The notes beneath the pieces are model-generated. The model was not told the DNA's origin and did no database searches. It worked only from the letters and a program-made list of their open reading frames with translations. From UBA1715 sp045600045 (GTDB lineage Bacteria; Bacteroidota; Bacteroidia; Bacteroidales; UBA1715), in assembly GCA_045600045.1 (NCBI GenBank), contig JAZRXD010000063.1, forward strand, positions 12,742 through 76,741: a stretch of 64,000 nt of DNA, in the 5' to 3' direction. Below, piece by piece: positions 42,489 to 50,417 of this stretch; the first letter of the stretch is position 1, and each line of letters opens with the position of its first letter. Position numbers and translations under genes: made by a program.

Positions 42489-44264
42489 TTATTCTATATC
42501 TAATGTGGCTCCAATATTGATTTGTAAATCGTGGTTTAGAATTACTTTATTTTGAAATTGAATATTTAAGGAGCTCCCAGAGTTCACCGTGGTGTTATAT
42601 ACCTCGACAGAACATTCGTTTATGTTTCTGTCGGAATTTATGGTCTGATTGGCTAAAACGTATTGCGAACAAGTTCCAATACCAACTGCATACCATGCAT
42701 TAGCAACAGATTTAGCATAAACAGAATAGTTTGGAAACAAGGCCGTTGCTGCGTTAATTGTACATTCTCTCATATCTGCATAATCTGTTTCCGCCTCCAT
42801 ATATTCTTTTTCTGCAAGATATACAATTTTCGCAGCATTGTCAATACCTATACCTATTACCTCATATGCATTGCCTAAATCATTTGTTCCCGAACCACCT
42901 TTACTCAACAAATAGAACCAATAGTCTAATACTCCACAATTTGTATGTACCCCACCATTATCATCTGAACCAGTCTCCCAATACAATCCTCCGTATGTAT
43001 CAGGTAATCCTTCTGCATTAGGGTTACTCATACTGCGTAACGCACTGTGCCCTGGACGAAGATTAATGTCTTCACCACAGAGCCATGTTTGTTTGTTCGT
43101 CCCATAACAATCTTCCACGCATGCTCCCCAAATGTCGCTTAACCCCTCGCAGATTGCTCCTGATTCTCCAGAATACTCAAGTTGTGCCGTATAATCACAT
43201 ATAGCGTGGCCAAATTCGTGTGCAACAACATCCAAACTTGTAAAAATATCATAATTTGTATGTCCGTCACCAAAAGTGAATATATGAGAAGTAGGATGCC
43301 ATGATGCATTTTCTAAAGTGTCTTCATCATGGATGTAAAGGTATATCGGAGCGCCAGCTCCATCGTAACTATTTCGTTGATGTTTGTTATAGAAATAATC
43401 GTATGTTTTCATCGCAGCCCAATGAGCATCTAATGCACCATCATCTTTATTTGAATTATGGAACTCCGATGCCGTCCAATTATTATCAGAATCTCCAAAT
43501 TCAGTATAATTATTTATAACATTACCATGATTAAGATTTCTAGTAAAAAGACCATTGCCTCTTGTTAAATCTTTTAATACATATTTCGATCGTGACGGAT
43601 CCAAAGATGGAACAAATGTTGTCTCTATCGAACAAGTCCCGTTATATCGTGTATCGGCAGTCCCATTTGCATGACGAATAAGTGACGTTTTTCTCAAGAT
43701 TTTTCCACTATTTTCATCTATGATTATTTCTTCTCCAACACTAATGTCGTTCTTATCCGTAACGGCAATCTTATAAGCATAATATAAATTTTTGTCGTCT
43801 TCGTCGAAATAATTCTTCGAGATTACTTTTTCTATTTCATACTGAAAATCATAATCCGTTTTTGAAGCAAACACTTCTTTTTCTGCTATTGCCATAATTT
43901 CTGTTTCAGCCAATGGCATTCCTTTATTTATTGATTCTACCGATGAATGATATTTACCATTGATTCTTGTGATTTTATTGTCTTTTATGCAAACTATCAA
44001 ATTTCCACCTATAATTCTATATTCGCCCAAATATTGATTCATTCTCAAAATTTTTGCATTATCATCCACCCAACCTTTCTCCTCTCTATACACCTTAAAA
44101 GTAGTGTTCTTCGAATCAAAAGAAAAAACTTGTTCTAATGTATTATTTAATATGGACGGTTCATATAATATATCTTTACTTGGCAGAAGGAATACATTTT
44201 GTTTTTCTTGCGAGTAGCAGAATTCGCATAGAAAAAAACATAGTATAAAAAATAAACTTCTCAT
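42489..44264 (-). CDS. M4 (thermolysin-like) metallopeptidase precursor
   Basis: The 591-residue protein has a signal peptide ending CYSQ and an FTP/PepSY propeptide (about residues 22-200), followed by a thermolysin domain. The zinc site is H349-E350-x-x-H353 in VAHEFGHA with the third ligand in CEGLSDIWG. The transition-state histidine lies in DNGGVHTNCGV. The last 60 residues (from LANQTINSD to GATLDIE) form a beta-rich tail like that seen on secreted Bacteroidota proteases, but no type IX sorting domain follows. The mature enzyme should degrade proteins outside the cell or in the periplasm. It is 14 nt downstream of the S74 gene. The neighbour at 41617-42465 repeats its propeptide. Confidence 0.93.
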   Translation of the reverse strand: MRSLFFILCFFLCEFCYSQEKQNVFLLPSKDILYEPSILNNTLEQVFSFDSKNTTFKVYREEKGWVDDNAKILRMNQYLGEYRIIGGNLIVCIKDNKITRINGKYHSSVESINKGMPLAETEIMAIAEKEVFASKTDYDFQYEIEKVISKNYFDEDDKNLYYAYKIAVTDKNDISVGEEIIIDENSGKILRKTSLIRHANGTADTRYNGTCSIETTFVPSLDPSRSKYVLKDLTRGNGLFTRNLNHGNVINNYTEFGDSDNNWTASEFHNSNKDDGALDAHWAAMKTYDYFYNKHQRNSYDGAGAPIYLYIHDEDTLENASWHPTSHIFTFGDGHTNYDIFTSLDVVAHEFGHAICDYTAQLEYSGESGAICEGLSDIWGACVEDCYGTNKQTWLCGEDINLRPGHSALRSMSNPNAEGLPDTYGGLYWETGSDDNGGVHTNCGVLDYWFYLLSKGGSGTNDLGNAYEVIGIGIDNAAKIVYLAEKEYMEAETDYADMRECTINAATALFPNYSVYAKSVANAWYAVGIGTCSQYVLANQTINSDRNINECSVEVYNTTVNSGSSLNIQFQNKVILNHDLQINIGATLDIE

Positions 44265-44278
44265 AGCAACTTCTGTTT

Positions 44279-45145
44279 TTATTCCGTTAAAATCATTTGT
44301 TTACTGCCTACCAACTTACCATCGGTTACAAGACTGTAGATGTACATTCCAGCTTGTAATTCATTGCCAAAAATCGTTTCGGAAGTTGCACCTCTACCTG
44401 AAACCGTAATTGATTTGAGTTGTTTTCCTTGCAAATCGTAAATATACAAAACAGCTTCTGAAACAGTTTCTGGGATAACCATTTCTATACGTGTGTTGGT
44501 AGAAAACGGATTTGGCTTGTTTTGCGACAATGTTGCTTGGGTGGTGATTGCTGATTTTATGTTTAAACTTTCAGAATCCGATTTCAATGCATATTCCTTG
44601 GAGGTTGCCGCAAGTTGTTCTTTTAAGTTTTCTATGTCCTCGTGTTGTTGCTTTATTGTTTCAACCAACAATGGTATCATACCAACATAATTCAAACTGA
44701 GCATACCTTTTTCATCCTCAAACACAAGATTCGGAAATATCTCCCGTACGTCCTGAGCTAAAAATCCATATTGAAGAATTTTGCCATCAACGGATTTGTC
44801 GGTCAACGAGTCTTTTAAATAATACGATTTTGGCGACAATTGATAAATTGAAGAACCCGTTTTTAAATCCTGTATATTTTGTTTAAGACGTGCGTCTGAA
44901 GTCAAATAATTTCCTCTTGAAACCGCATAGCCACTTCCCAATACATAAAATCTCTGATATCCATCCCATGTTACAATATAGTTTTTGGCATACTCATTTC
45001 CGGCAAAGGTAATCATATGATTAGTCCATGCATTTGTGGTCGATGGAGTAAATCGTATTTCACCATCTGATTGAATTTGAAACTGTGCCATCGCACTCAT
45101 TGCCATCATCATACTTGTGGCAAAAAATAATAATACTTTTTTCAT
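44279..45145 (-). CDS. S74 intramolecular-chaperone autoprotease domain with type IX sorting domain
   Basis: The 288-residue secreted protein has a signal peptide ending AMAQ and a passenger of only about 60 residues (FQIQSDGEIRF to SRGNYL). An S74 domain beginning at TSDARLKQNI follows, then a heptad-rich stretch (VETIKQQHEDIENLKEQL) and a type A type IX sorting domain (NKPNPFSTNTRIE, YIYDLQGKQL, AGMYIYSLV). The S74 family, known from phage tailspikes, trimerises its substrate and then cuts before the catalytic Ser; here the dyad would be S83-K88. It is the first gene of the operon with the M4 protease and orphan propeptide. Its function is not known. Confidence 0.85.
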   Translation of the reverse strand: MKKVLLFFATSMMMAMSAMAQFQIQSDGEIRFTPSTTNAWTNHMITFAGNEYAKNYIVTWDGYQRFYVLGSGYAVSRGNYLTSDARLKQNIQDLKTGSSIYQLSPKSYYLKDSLTDKSVDGKILQYGFLAQDVREIFPNLVFEDEKGMLSLNYVGMIPLLVETIKQQHEDIENLKEQLAATSKEYALKSDSESLNIKSAITTQATLSQNKPNPFSTNTRIEMVIPETVSEAVLYIYDLQGKQLKSITVSGRGATSETIFGNELQAGMYIYSLVTDGKLVGSKQMILTE

Positions 45146-45209
45146 ACTGTTTTTGATTATTGATAAATATTTGTTTTGTGCAACATAATAAAAAAGATCA
45201 AATAATGCC

Positions 45210-45217
45210 TACTTTTG
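45210..45217 (+). promoter_or_regulatory. -7 box of the chagasin-like inhibitor gene
   Basis: TACTTTTG matches TAnnTTTG exactly and ends 17 nt before the ATG at 45235. It also shows that the longer open frame starting at 45160 is not the real gene. No clear -33 element was found. Confidence 0.5.
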
Positions 45218-45234
45218 TACAAATCCTTTGCGAA

Positions 45235-45594
45235 ATGAAAAAACAATTTATTTTCTACGTTTCTTGTCTTATGGGAATAATTCTACTTTCGTGCAACGAG
45301 AAAAAACAAAAACCTGACTACAAAATTTCTCAGAACGACACTTTAAAAATAGAATTGAACTACACTGCCGGAACTGGTTATTCCTGGTTTTTAGAAAACA
45401 AAGAAGAAGTAAAGATTCTTGATTCCACAAATGTTGAATTTTTTGCCAACAACAATCTTATTGGAGGAAGCGGAACCGAAATTTGGTCATTTGTTGCAAC
45501 CGAAAAAGGCACTTGTACCCTCTCTTTTGTGTATAAAAGACCTTGGGAAAACTCTATTGCCGAGAAAAAAGAGTTTGTAATACTTGTTAAATAA
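45235..45594 (+). CDS. Chagasin-like (I42) cysteine-peptidase inhibitor lipoprotein
   Basis: The start is set at the ATG at 45235, which gives MKKQFIFYV, a lipobox (ILLSCNEK, Cys near residue 20) and 119 residues. The mature part carries the three inhibitory loops of the I42 family: AGTGYSW (NPTTGY loop), IGGSGTEIW (GxGG loop) and KRPWE (RPWE loop). Family members block papain-like cysteine peptidases, often to protect the producer. It is divergent from the S74-M4-propeptide operon, but an M4 metallopeptidase is not the known target of I42, so the protease it restrains is unknown. Confidence 0.88.
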   Translation: MKKQFIFYVSCLMGIILLSCNEKKQKPDYKISQNDTLKIELNYTAGTGYSWFLENKEEVKILDSTNVEFFANNNLIGGSGTEIWSFVATEKGTCTLSFVYKRPWENSIAEKKEFVILVK

Positions 45595-45656
45595 AATTGA
45601 TTTTCAACGACATACATATTCCAAAAATAATTTTTCAAAAAAAAGTCGTCAAAGAC

Positions 45657-45686
45657 TTTGTGGGAATGAAAGAATATGTATATTTG
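45657..45686 (+). promoter_or_regulatory. Promoter of tRNA-Asp
   Basis: TTTG at 45657-45660 is followed after 18 nt by TATATTTG at 45679-45686. The box and flanking bases equal those of the tRNA promoter at 4117-4146. The tRNA begins 23 nt downstream. Confidence 0.8.
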
Positions 45687-45708
45687 CACACGTCAAAAGA
45701 CAACTACT

Positions 45709-45782
45709 GGTGTGGTAGTTCAGCTGGTTAGAATATCGGCCTGTCACGCCGAGGGTCGCGAGTTCGAGTCTCGTCCACACCG
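45709..45782 (+). tRNA. tRNA-Asp (anticodon GTC)
   Basis: The acceptor stem GGTGTGG/CCACACC (45709-45715 with 45775-45781) closes a normal cloverleaf. The anticodon stem TCGGC/GCCGA encloses CTGTCAC, giving GTC. The discriminator is G45782. A terminator follows directly. Confidence 0.96.
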
Positions 45783-45785
45783 CAG

Positions 45786-45812
45786 AAAGCTCAACGAAAG
45801 TTGGGCTTTTTT
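45786..45812 (+). terminator. Intrinsic terminator of tRNA-Asp
   Basis: A 10-bp stem (45786-45795 with 45800-45809, one G-T pair) with a GAAA tetraloop ends in six T. It is a strong rho-independent terminator. Confidence 0.9.
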
Positions 45813-45909
45813 GTTTTATACTCTTAAAAAGAAACTCATCAATCCGATTTTTACGCATATTTATTGTAAATTCGTGGCAGATTATTGTATTGCAACTAAA
45901 TTTCAAGAA

Positions 45910-47676
45910 ATGAATAAAACAATTTTTCGAACTCTATTATACATAGTAGCAATTTTCGGCATATTCGCATGCTCCAAGAAAAATGAAAACACCGAACCAA
46001 CAGCAAAAATCACTGGAGAATTCACTATTCCAAATGTTCCCAAATGGGCCGAAAACGCTGTCTTTTATCAAATTTATCCACAAACATTTTACGATTCAAA
46101 TGGTGACGGAATCGGCGATTTGCAAGGAATCATTCAAAAACTCGACTACGTAAAAAGCTTGGGCGTTGACGCAATTTGGCTAAATCCATTTTTTGAATCG
46201 CCATTTGCCGACGCTGGCTACGATATTTCAAATTATTTAAAAGTTGCCCCACGCTATGGAACCAACGAAGACGCTAAACAATTGTTTGCCGAAGCACACA
46301 AACGCGGTCTACACGTTCTTTTCGATTTCGTAGCAAGTTACACTTCTATAGAACATCCTTGGTTCAAAGCTTCGGCCCGACAAGACACAAACAAATATAC
46401 CAATTGGTACATTTGGACCGACAACGTGTGGTACAATCCTCCACAAGAATATGCGGCGGATTTTATAAAAGGTTACGGCGAACGTAACGGACAATATATG
46501 AGAAACTTCTACTATTGCCAACCTGCTCTTAACTACGGTTTTGCCCTCCCCGACACGAACTACAAATGGCAACTTCCACCCGATCATCCTGATGTACTCA
46601 ATTTGAAAGAAGAAATGAAAAATGTACTTCGTTTTTGGATGGATATGGGTGCCGACGGATTCCGCGCCGATATGGCCGGTGCCCTTACAAAAGATGCGAA
46701 CGTGAGCGGCAACGAGCAATTTTTCAACACACACGTGAATGCCACTAAAGAATTTTGGCGAGAAATACGTCAATTACTTGAAAACGAATATCCCGACGCA
46801 TTTATGGTGGCAGAATGGTCGTACCCTATCGATGCACTCGACAGCTGTTTCCACGTGGATTTCTTCCATTGGTTCAATGGCTACAACGATTTGTTCCAAA
46901 AAGAAAGTTGGAGAATTCTCAACGGTTATTCCGAAGGCCACAGTTTCTTCGATACTGCTGGAAAAGGAAACATAACAGATTTCCTAACAAATTATATGGA
47001 ACAATACGATGCAACCAAAGGTAAAGGCTATATAAGCCTTCCGCTTGGAAACCACGACAATGCAAGACTTTGCAACAATCGTAGCGATAAAGACATGGAA
47101 ATAATTTTCGCTTTCGGTTTCACCATGCCGGGCGTTCCATTTTTGTACTATGGAAATGAAATTGGCATGAAACAAATGCCAACATCGTGGCCACAAATCG
47201 AAGGTGCATATCAACCACGCAACGGCGCTCGTACTCCAATGCAATGGTCAAACGAAAAGAATTTAGGATTTTCGAAAGCCGACGCAAAAAAACTTTACTT
47301 GCCTGTTGATACCGCGAAAAACGCTCCGACTGTAGCTTCAGAAGAAAACAATCAAAAATCGTTGCTGAACAAAACAAAAAAATTAATAGAACTTCACCAT
47401 ACCGAACCAGCACTTGCGAACTATGCGGAATTCGTTCCTTTGTATGCGAAAAAAGACACATATCCGTTTGTTTATGCCCGTGCAAACAGCGACGACGTGG
47501 TATTAGTAATGCTCAATCCTTCGGGAAAAGATTCGCAAGCAAAATTCTACATTAACTACAAATTCAGTAATTCGAAACTGCTTGCCGGCGACCCAATCAA
47601 CTTCCAATGCGAATCCGACAGCGTTTCCATATCGATGCCGAAACAATCGTACGCTATTATAAAATTGATTAAATAA
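45910..47676 (+). CDS. GH13 alpha-amylase-family lipoprotein with altered region I
   Basis: The open frame begins inside the tRNA, but the real start is the ATG at 45910. This gives MNKTIFRTLL, a lipobox (FGIFACSKK) and 588 residues. The barrel starts with FYQIYPQTFYDSNGDGIGD. Catalytic residues are D254 (GFRADMAG), E302 (MVAEWS) and D383 (GNHDN). Conserved region I reads DFVASYTS: the near-invariant histidine is Y144. NGARTPMQW and YGNEIGM resemble alpha-glucosidase/TreS-like subfamilies. It probably acts on short alpha-glucans at the cell surface or in the periplasm. It stands alone, with no SusCD genes nearby. Confidence 0.88.
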   Translation: MNKTIFRTLLYIVAIFGIFACSKKNENTEPTAKITGEFTIPNVPKWAENAVFYQIYPQTFYDSNGDGIGDLQGIIQKLDYVKSLGVDAIWLNPFFESPFADAGYDISNYLKVAPRYGTNEDAKQLFAEAHKRGLHVLFDFVASYTSIEHPWFKASARQDTNKYTNWYIWTDNVWYNPPQEYAADFIKGYGERNGQYMRNFYYCQPALNYGFALPDTNYKWQLPPDHPDVLNLKEEMKNVLRFWMDMGADGFRADMAGALTKDANVSGNEQFFNTHVNATKEFWREIRQLLENEYPDAFMVAEWSYPIDALDSCFHVDFFHWFNGYNDLFQKESWRILNGYSEGHSFFDTAGKGNITDFLTNYMEQYDATKGKGYISLPLGNHDNARLCNNRSDKDMEIIFAFGFTMPGVPFLYYGNEIGMKQMPTSWPQIEGAYQPRNGARTPMQWSNEKNLGFSKADAKKLYLPVDTAKNAPTVASEENNQKSLLNKTKKLIELHHTEPALANYAEFVPLYAKKDTYPFVYARANSDDVVLVMLNPSGKDSQAKFYINYKFSNSKLLAGDPINFQCESDSVSISMPKQSYAIIKLIK

Positions 47677-47700
47677 GTCGGGCGAATATTGGGTTTCTTG

Positions 47701-47757
47701 ATTATTGTTTATAATTAATTGTCCATTCTCAATTAATTAAGCATTATACATTATCAA
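47701..47757. repeat. AT-rich intergenic repeat
   Basis: The gap after the GH13 gene contains ATAATTAATTGTCCATTCTC and AATTAATTAAGCATTATACA. These words resemble those at 10121-10205 and 51771-51845. It shows no gene and no clear terminator. Confidence 0.4.
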
Positions 47758-47828
47758 AACTATTGACACTGGATTCCAATTCCATATAAAAAATTTACAT
47801 CTAATCTTTTAATTCTTAATTCAATTTG

Positions 47829-47836
47829 TAAATTTG
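47829..47836 (+). promoter_or_regulatory. typA: -7 box of typA
   Basis: TAAATTTG is an exact TAnnTTTG match, 20 nt before the typA ATG. A T-rich TTTT at 47807-47810, 18 nt upstream, is a weak -33 element. Confidence 0.55.
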
Positions 47837-47856
47837 CCGCCATAAAAATAACACAG

Positions 47857-49668
47857 ATGCAAGACATTAGAAACATTGCGATTATCGCACACGTTGACCA
47901 CGGAAAGACCACGTTGGTTGACCGAATTCTCCACCAAGTAAAAACATTTAGAGAAAACGAAGAAACCGGCGAGTTGATACTCGACAACAACGATCTTGAA
48001 CGTGAACGTGGAATCACAATTCTTTCCAAAAACGTTTCGGTGCGATATAAAGGTGTTAAAATCAACATTATAGACACTCCAGGACACTCCGATTTCGGTG
48101 GTGAAGTTGAACGTGTACTTAACATGGCCGACGGTTGTCTTCTTCTTGTTGACGCATTCGAAGGCCCAATGCCGCAAACTCGTTTCGTGCTAGAAAAAGC
48201 AATTGAAATGAATTTGAAACCAATCGTTGTCGTAAATAAAGTTGACAAACCAAACTGCGACCCTGAAGGCGCAAACGAAGCTGTATTCGATTTAATGTGC
48301 AACCTCAACGCAAGCGAAGACCAACTTGATTTTAGAACAGTTTATGGTTCTTCAAAACAAGGTTGGATGGGTCCGGATTGGAAAACTCCAACAAACGATT
48401 TTACGTATCTCTTGGATACAATTCTTGATGTTATTCCAGCTCCAAAGCATGTTGAAGGAACAACACAATTGCGTATCACTTCGCTTGACTATTCTTCGTA
48501 CATCGGCCGTATTGCCGTAGGAAGAATTGCTCGCGGAACACTTATGGGCGGACAAAATGTTTCGTTGGTAAAACGCGACGGAACTATTGTGAAATCAAAA
48601 ATCAAAGAACTTTACACATTCGAAGGTTTGGGTAAAGAAAAAATAAAAACCGAAGTTCAATGCGGTGAAATCTGTGCCATTGTGGGTTTGGACGGTTTTG
48701 AAATTGGCGACACAGTTGCCGATTTTGAAAATCCTGAAGCATTACCAGCTATCTCCATTGATGAACCAACAATGTCTATGACATTTACGAACAACGATTC
48801 TCCTTTCTTTGGAAAAGAAGGTAAATTCGTTACTTCGCGTCACTTACGCGAACGTCTTTACAAAGAACTTGAAAAGAATCTTGCTCTTCGTATTGAAGAA
48901 ACTGGTTCTGCTGATTCCTTCAACGTTTTCGGACGTGGAATTATGCACTTGTCGGTTTTGATTGAAACAATGCGTCGCGAAGGCTACGAAATGCAAATCG
49001 GTCAACCACAAGTTATTATAAAAGAAATTGACGGACAGAAATGCGAACCAATGGAACAAGTTACTGTTCACGTTCCTGAACGTCTTTCCGGAAAAGTAAT
49101 TGAATTGATTACACAACGTAAAGGTGAAATGAAAAACATGACGACGAAAAACGACCGTGTTCACCTTGAATTTTCAATTCCTTCGCGTGGTTTGATTGGT
49201 TTAACAAGCAGCATGCTGACAGCAACCGAAGGTGAAGCTGTTATTTCGCATATTTTCACCGGCTTTGAACCTTGGAAAGGTGAAATGCCAAACAAAAACA
49301 ACGGAGCTCTGATTGCTATGGAAACTGGACAAACCTACGCCTACGCAATCGACAAACTTCAAGACCGAGGAATTTTCTTTATTGAACCAGGCGAAGAAGT
49401 ATATGCCGGTCAAGTAATTGGTGAACACGTTCGTGAAAACGATTTGGTTATCAATGTTTGCAAAAGCAAGAAATTGACAAATATGCGTGCATCGGGTTCC
49501 GACGACAAAGTGAGCATTGCTTCAGCAAAGAAAATGTCGCTTGAAGAACACATGGAATACATCCGTAAAGATGAATATTTGGAAGTAACTCCAAAATCTC
49601 TTCGCTTACGTAAAATCATTCTTGACGAAAACGAACGTAAACGCGAAAAGAAAAGTGCAGAAGCATAG
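47857..49668 (+). CDS. typA: Ribosome-associated GTPase TypA/BipA
   Basis: The 603-residue translational GTPase has the G1 motif AHVDHGKTTL (residue 9), the switch I element ERERGITILSKN, G3 DTPGHSDFGGEVER and G4 NKVDKPNCD. The EF-G-like domains III and V contain FGRGIMHLSVLIETMRREG and PSRGLIGLTSSML, and the BipA-specific C-terminal domain contains ASGSDDKVSIASAKKMSLE. It binds the ribosome and helps assembly and growth under stress or cold. The length is standard and the gene is a single transcript closed by a strong terminator. Confidence 0.97.
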   Translation: MQDIRNIAIIAHVDHGKTTLVDRILHQVKTFRENEETGELILDNNDLERERGITILSKNVSVRYKGVKINIIDTPGHSDFGGEVERVLNMADGCLLLVDAFEGPMPQTRFVLEKAIEMNLKPIVVVNKVDKPNCDPEGANEAVFDLMCNLNASEDQLDFRTVYGSSKQGWMGPDWKTPTNDFTYLLDTILDVIPAPKHVEGTTQLRITSLDYSSYIGRIAVGRIARGTLMGGQNVSLVKRDGTIVKSKIKELYTFEGLGKEKIKTEVQCGEICAIVGLDGFEIGDTVADFENPEALPAISIDEPTMSMTFTNNDSPFFGKEGKFVTSRHLRERLYKELEKNLALRIEETGSADSFNVFGRGIMHLSVLIETMRREGYEMQIGQPQVIIKEIDGQKCEPMEQVTVHVPERLSGKVIELITQRKGEMKNMTTKNDRVHLEFSIPSRGLIGLTSSMLTATEGEAVISHIFTGFEPWKGEMPNKNNGALIAMETGQTYAYAIDKLQDRGIFFIEPGEEVYAGQVIGEHVRENDLVINVCKSKKLTNMRASGSDDKVSIASAKKMSLEEHMEYIRKDEYLEVTPKSLRLRKIILDENERKREKKSAEA

Positions 49669-49694
49669 TATATCCTTCGTTTCGTAATTAGTAT

Positions 49695-49731
49695 AAAAAT
49701 CCCCACGAATAACAAATCCGTGGGGATTTTT
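49695..49731 (+). terminator. Bidirectional terminator between typA and mnmD
   Basis: A perfect 13-bp stem (49695-49707 with 49719-49731) has five A on the left and five T on the right. It can serve typA and the convergent mnmD. Confidence 0.9.
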
Positions 49732-49757
49732 ATTTTAGCAATTTTATTACTGAAAAA

Positions 49758-50417
49758 TTATCCTTTTTGAGCTCGCAACATTTCTCGTTTTCCAGGAGGG
49801 CCATCGGTACGTTCTACTGAATAACCAACAGATTGCAATGTTCGTCTTACGTCGCCTTTGGCACAATACGTTGTTAAAATTCCATTCTCGTTTGTATGTT
49901 CAAACAAATATTGGAAAATTTCTAATGACCACATTGATGCTTGCTTATTTGGGGCGAATGCATCGAAGTAAATCACATCAACAAACGGCATTTCCGGTAA
50001 TTCAGTTAAATCCACATAAAGTTTTTTCAACTGAAAATAATCAGAAATCTGCACAAATTCATTCCAATTTGCTTCGTGCATTTTATTAAATAATAGAACC
50101 GCATGTTCGCCAATCAAATCCGCATAATTTAATTGAGAATATTCTTCTTTTGCTACAGGATATTTTTCAACAGAAATATACGTAGTCTTACGTTTTTGTT
50201 TTTCCGCTTCAATCGCAGTCAACAACGCATTCAACCCTGTTCCAAAACCAACTTCAAAAACTATTGGATTCGCAACCGACGAAAAATTATAGGCTTTATT
50301 TATATAAATATGCAATGCTTCCTGAATCGCTCCGTTCGTGGAATGATAATGTTCATCCATTTCGGGAATATAAATGGTATGGGAACCATCGAGCGTTTCT
50401 TGAAGAACGTGAGTCAT
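49758..50417 (-). CDS. mnmD: MnmD-type tRNA wobble-uridine methyltransferase (DUF752)
   Basis: The 219-residue protein matches the methyltransferase half of MnmC, found alone as MnmD. Motifs include SAM-binding VFEVGFGTGLNALLT (near residue 52), the family-typical VIYFDAFAPNKQ (near 147) and W-LE-F, then GILTTYCAKGDVRRTLQSVGY and a final GPPGKREMLRA. It finishes mnm5(s2)U at position 34 of tRNA. No FAD-dependent MnmC oxidase domain is attached. Its ATG overlaps the stop of the LRR gene (TAATG), so it is translated from the DUF1573-LRR-mnmD transcript. Confidence 0.92.
   Translation of the reverse strand: MTHVLQETLDGSHTIYIPEMDEHYHSTNGAIQEALHIYINKAYNFSSVANPIVFEVGFGTGLNALLTAIEAEKQKRKTTYISVEKYPVAKEEYSQLNYADLIGEHAVLLFNKMHEANWNEFVQISDYFQLKKLYVDLTELPEMPFVDVIYFDAFAPNKQASMWSLEIFQYLFEHTNENGILTTYCAKGDVRRTLQSVGYSVERTDGPPGKREMLRAQKG

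Noticed and set aside
45676..45909. A 78-codon extension of the GH13 protein that reads through tRNA-Asp
   Set aside because: It crosses the tRNA and its terminator. A lipoprotein signal begins at the ATG at 45910.
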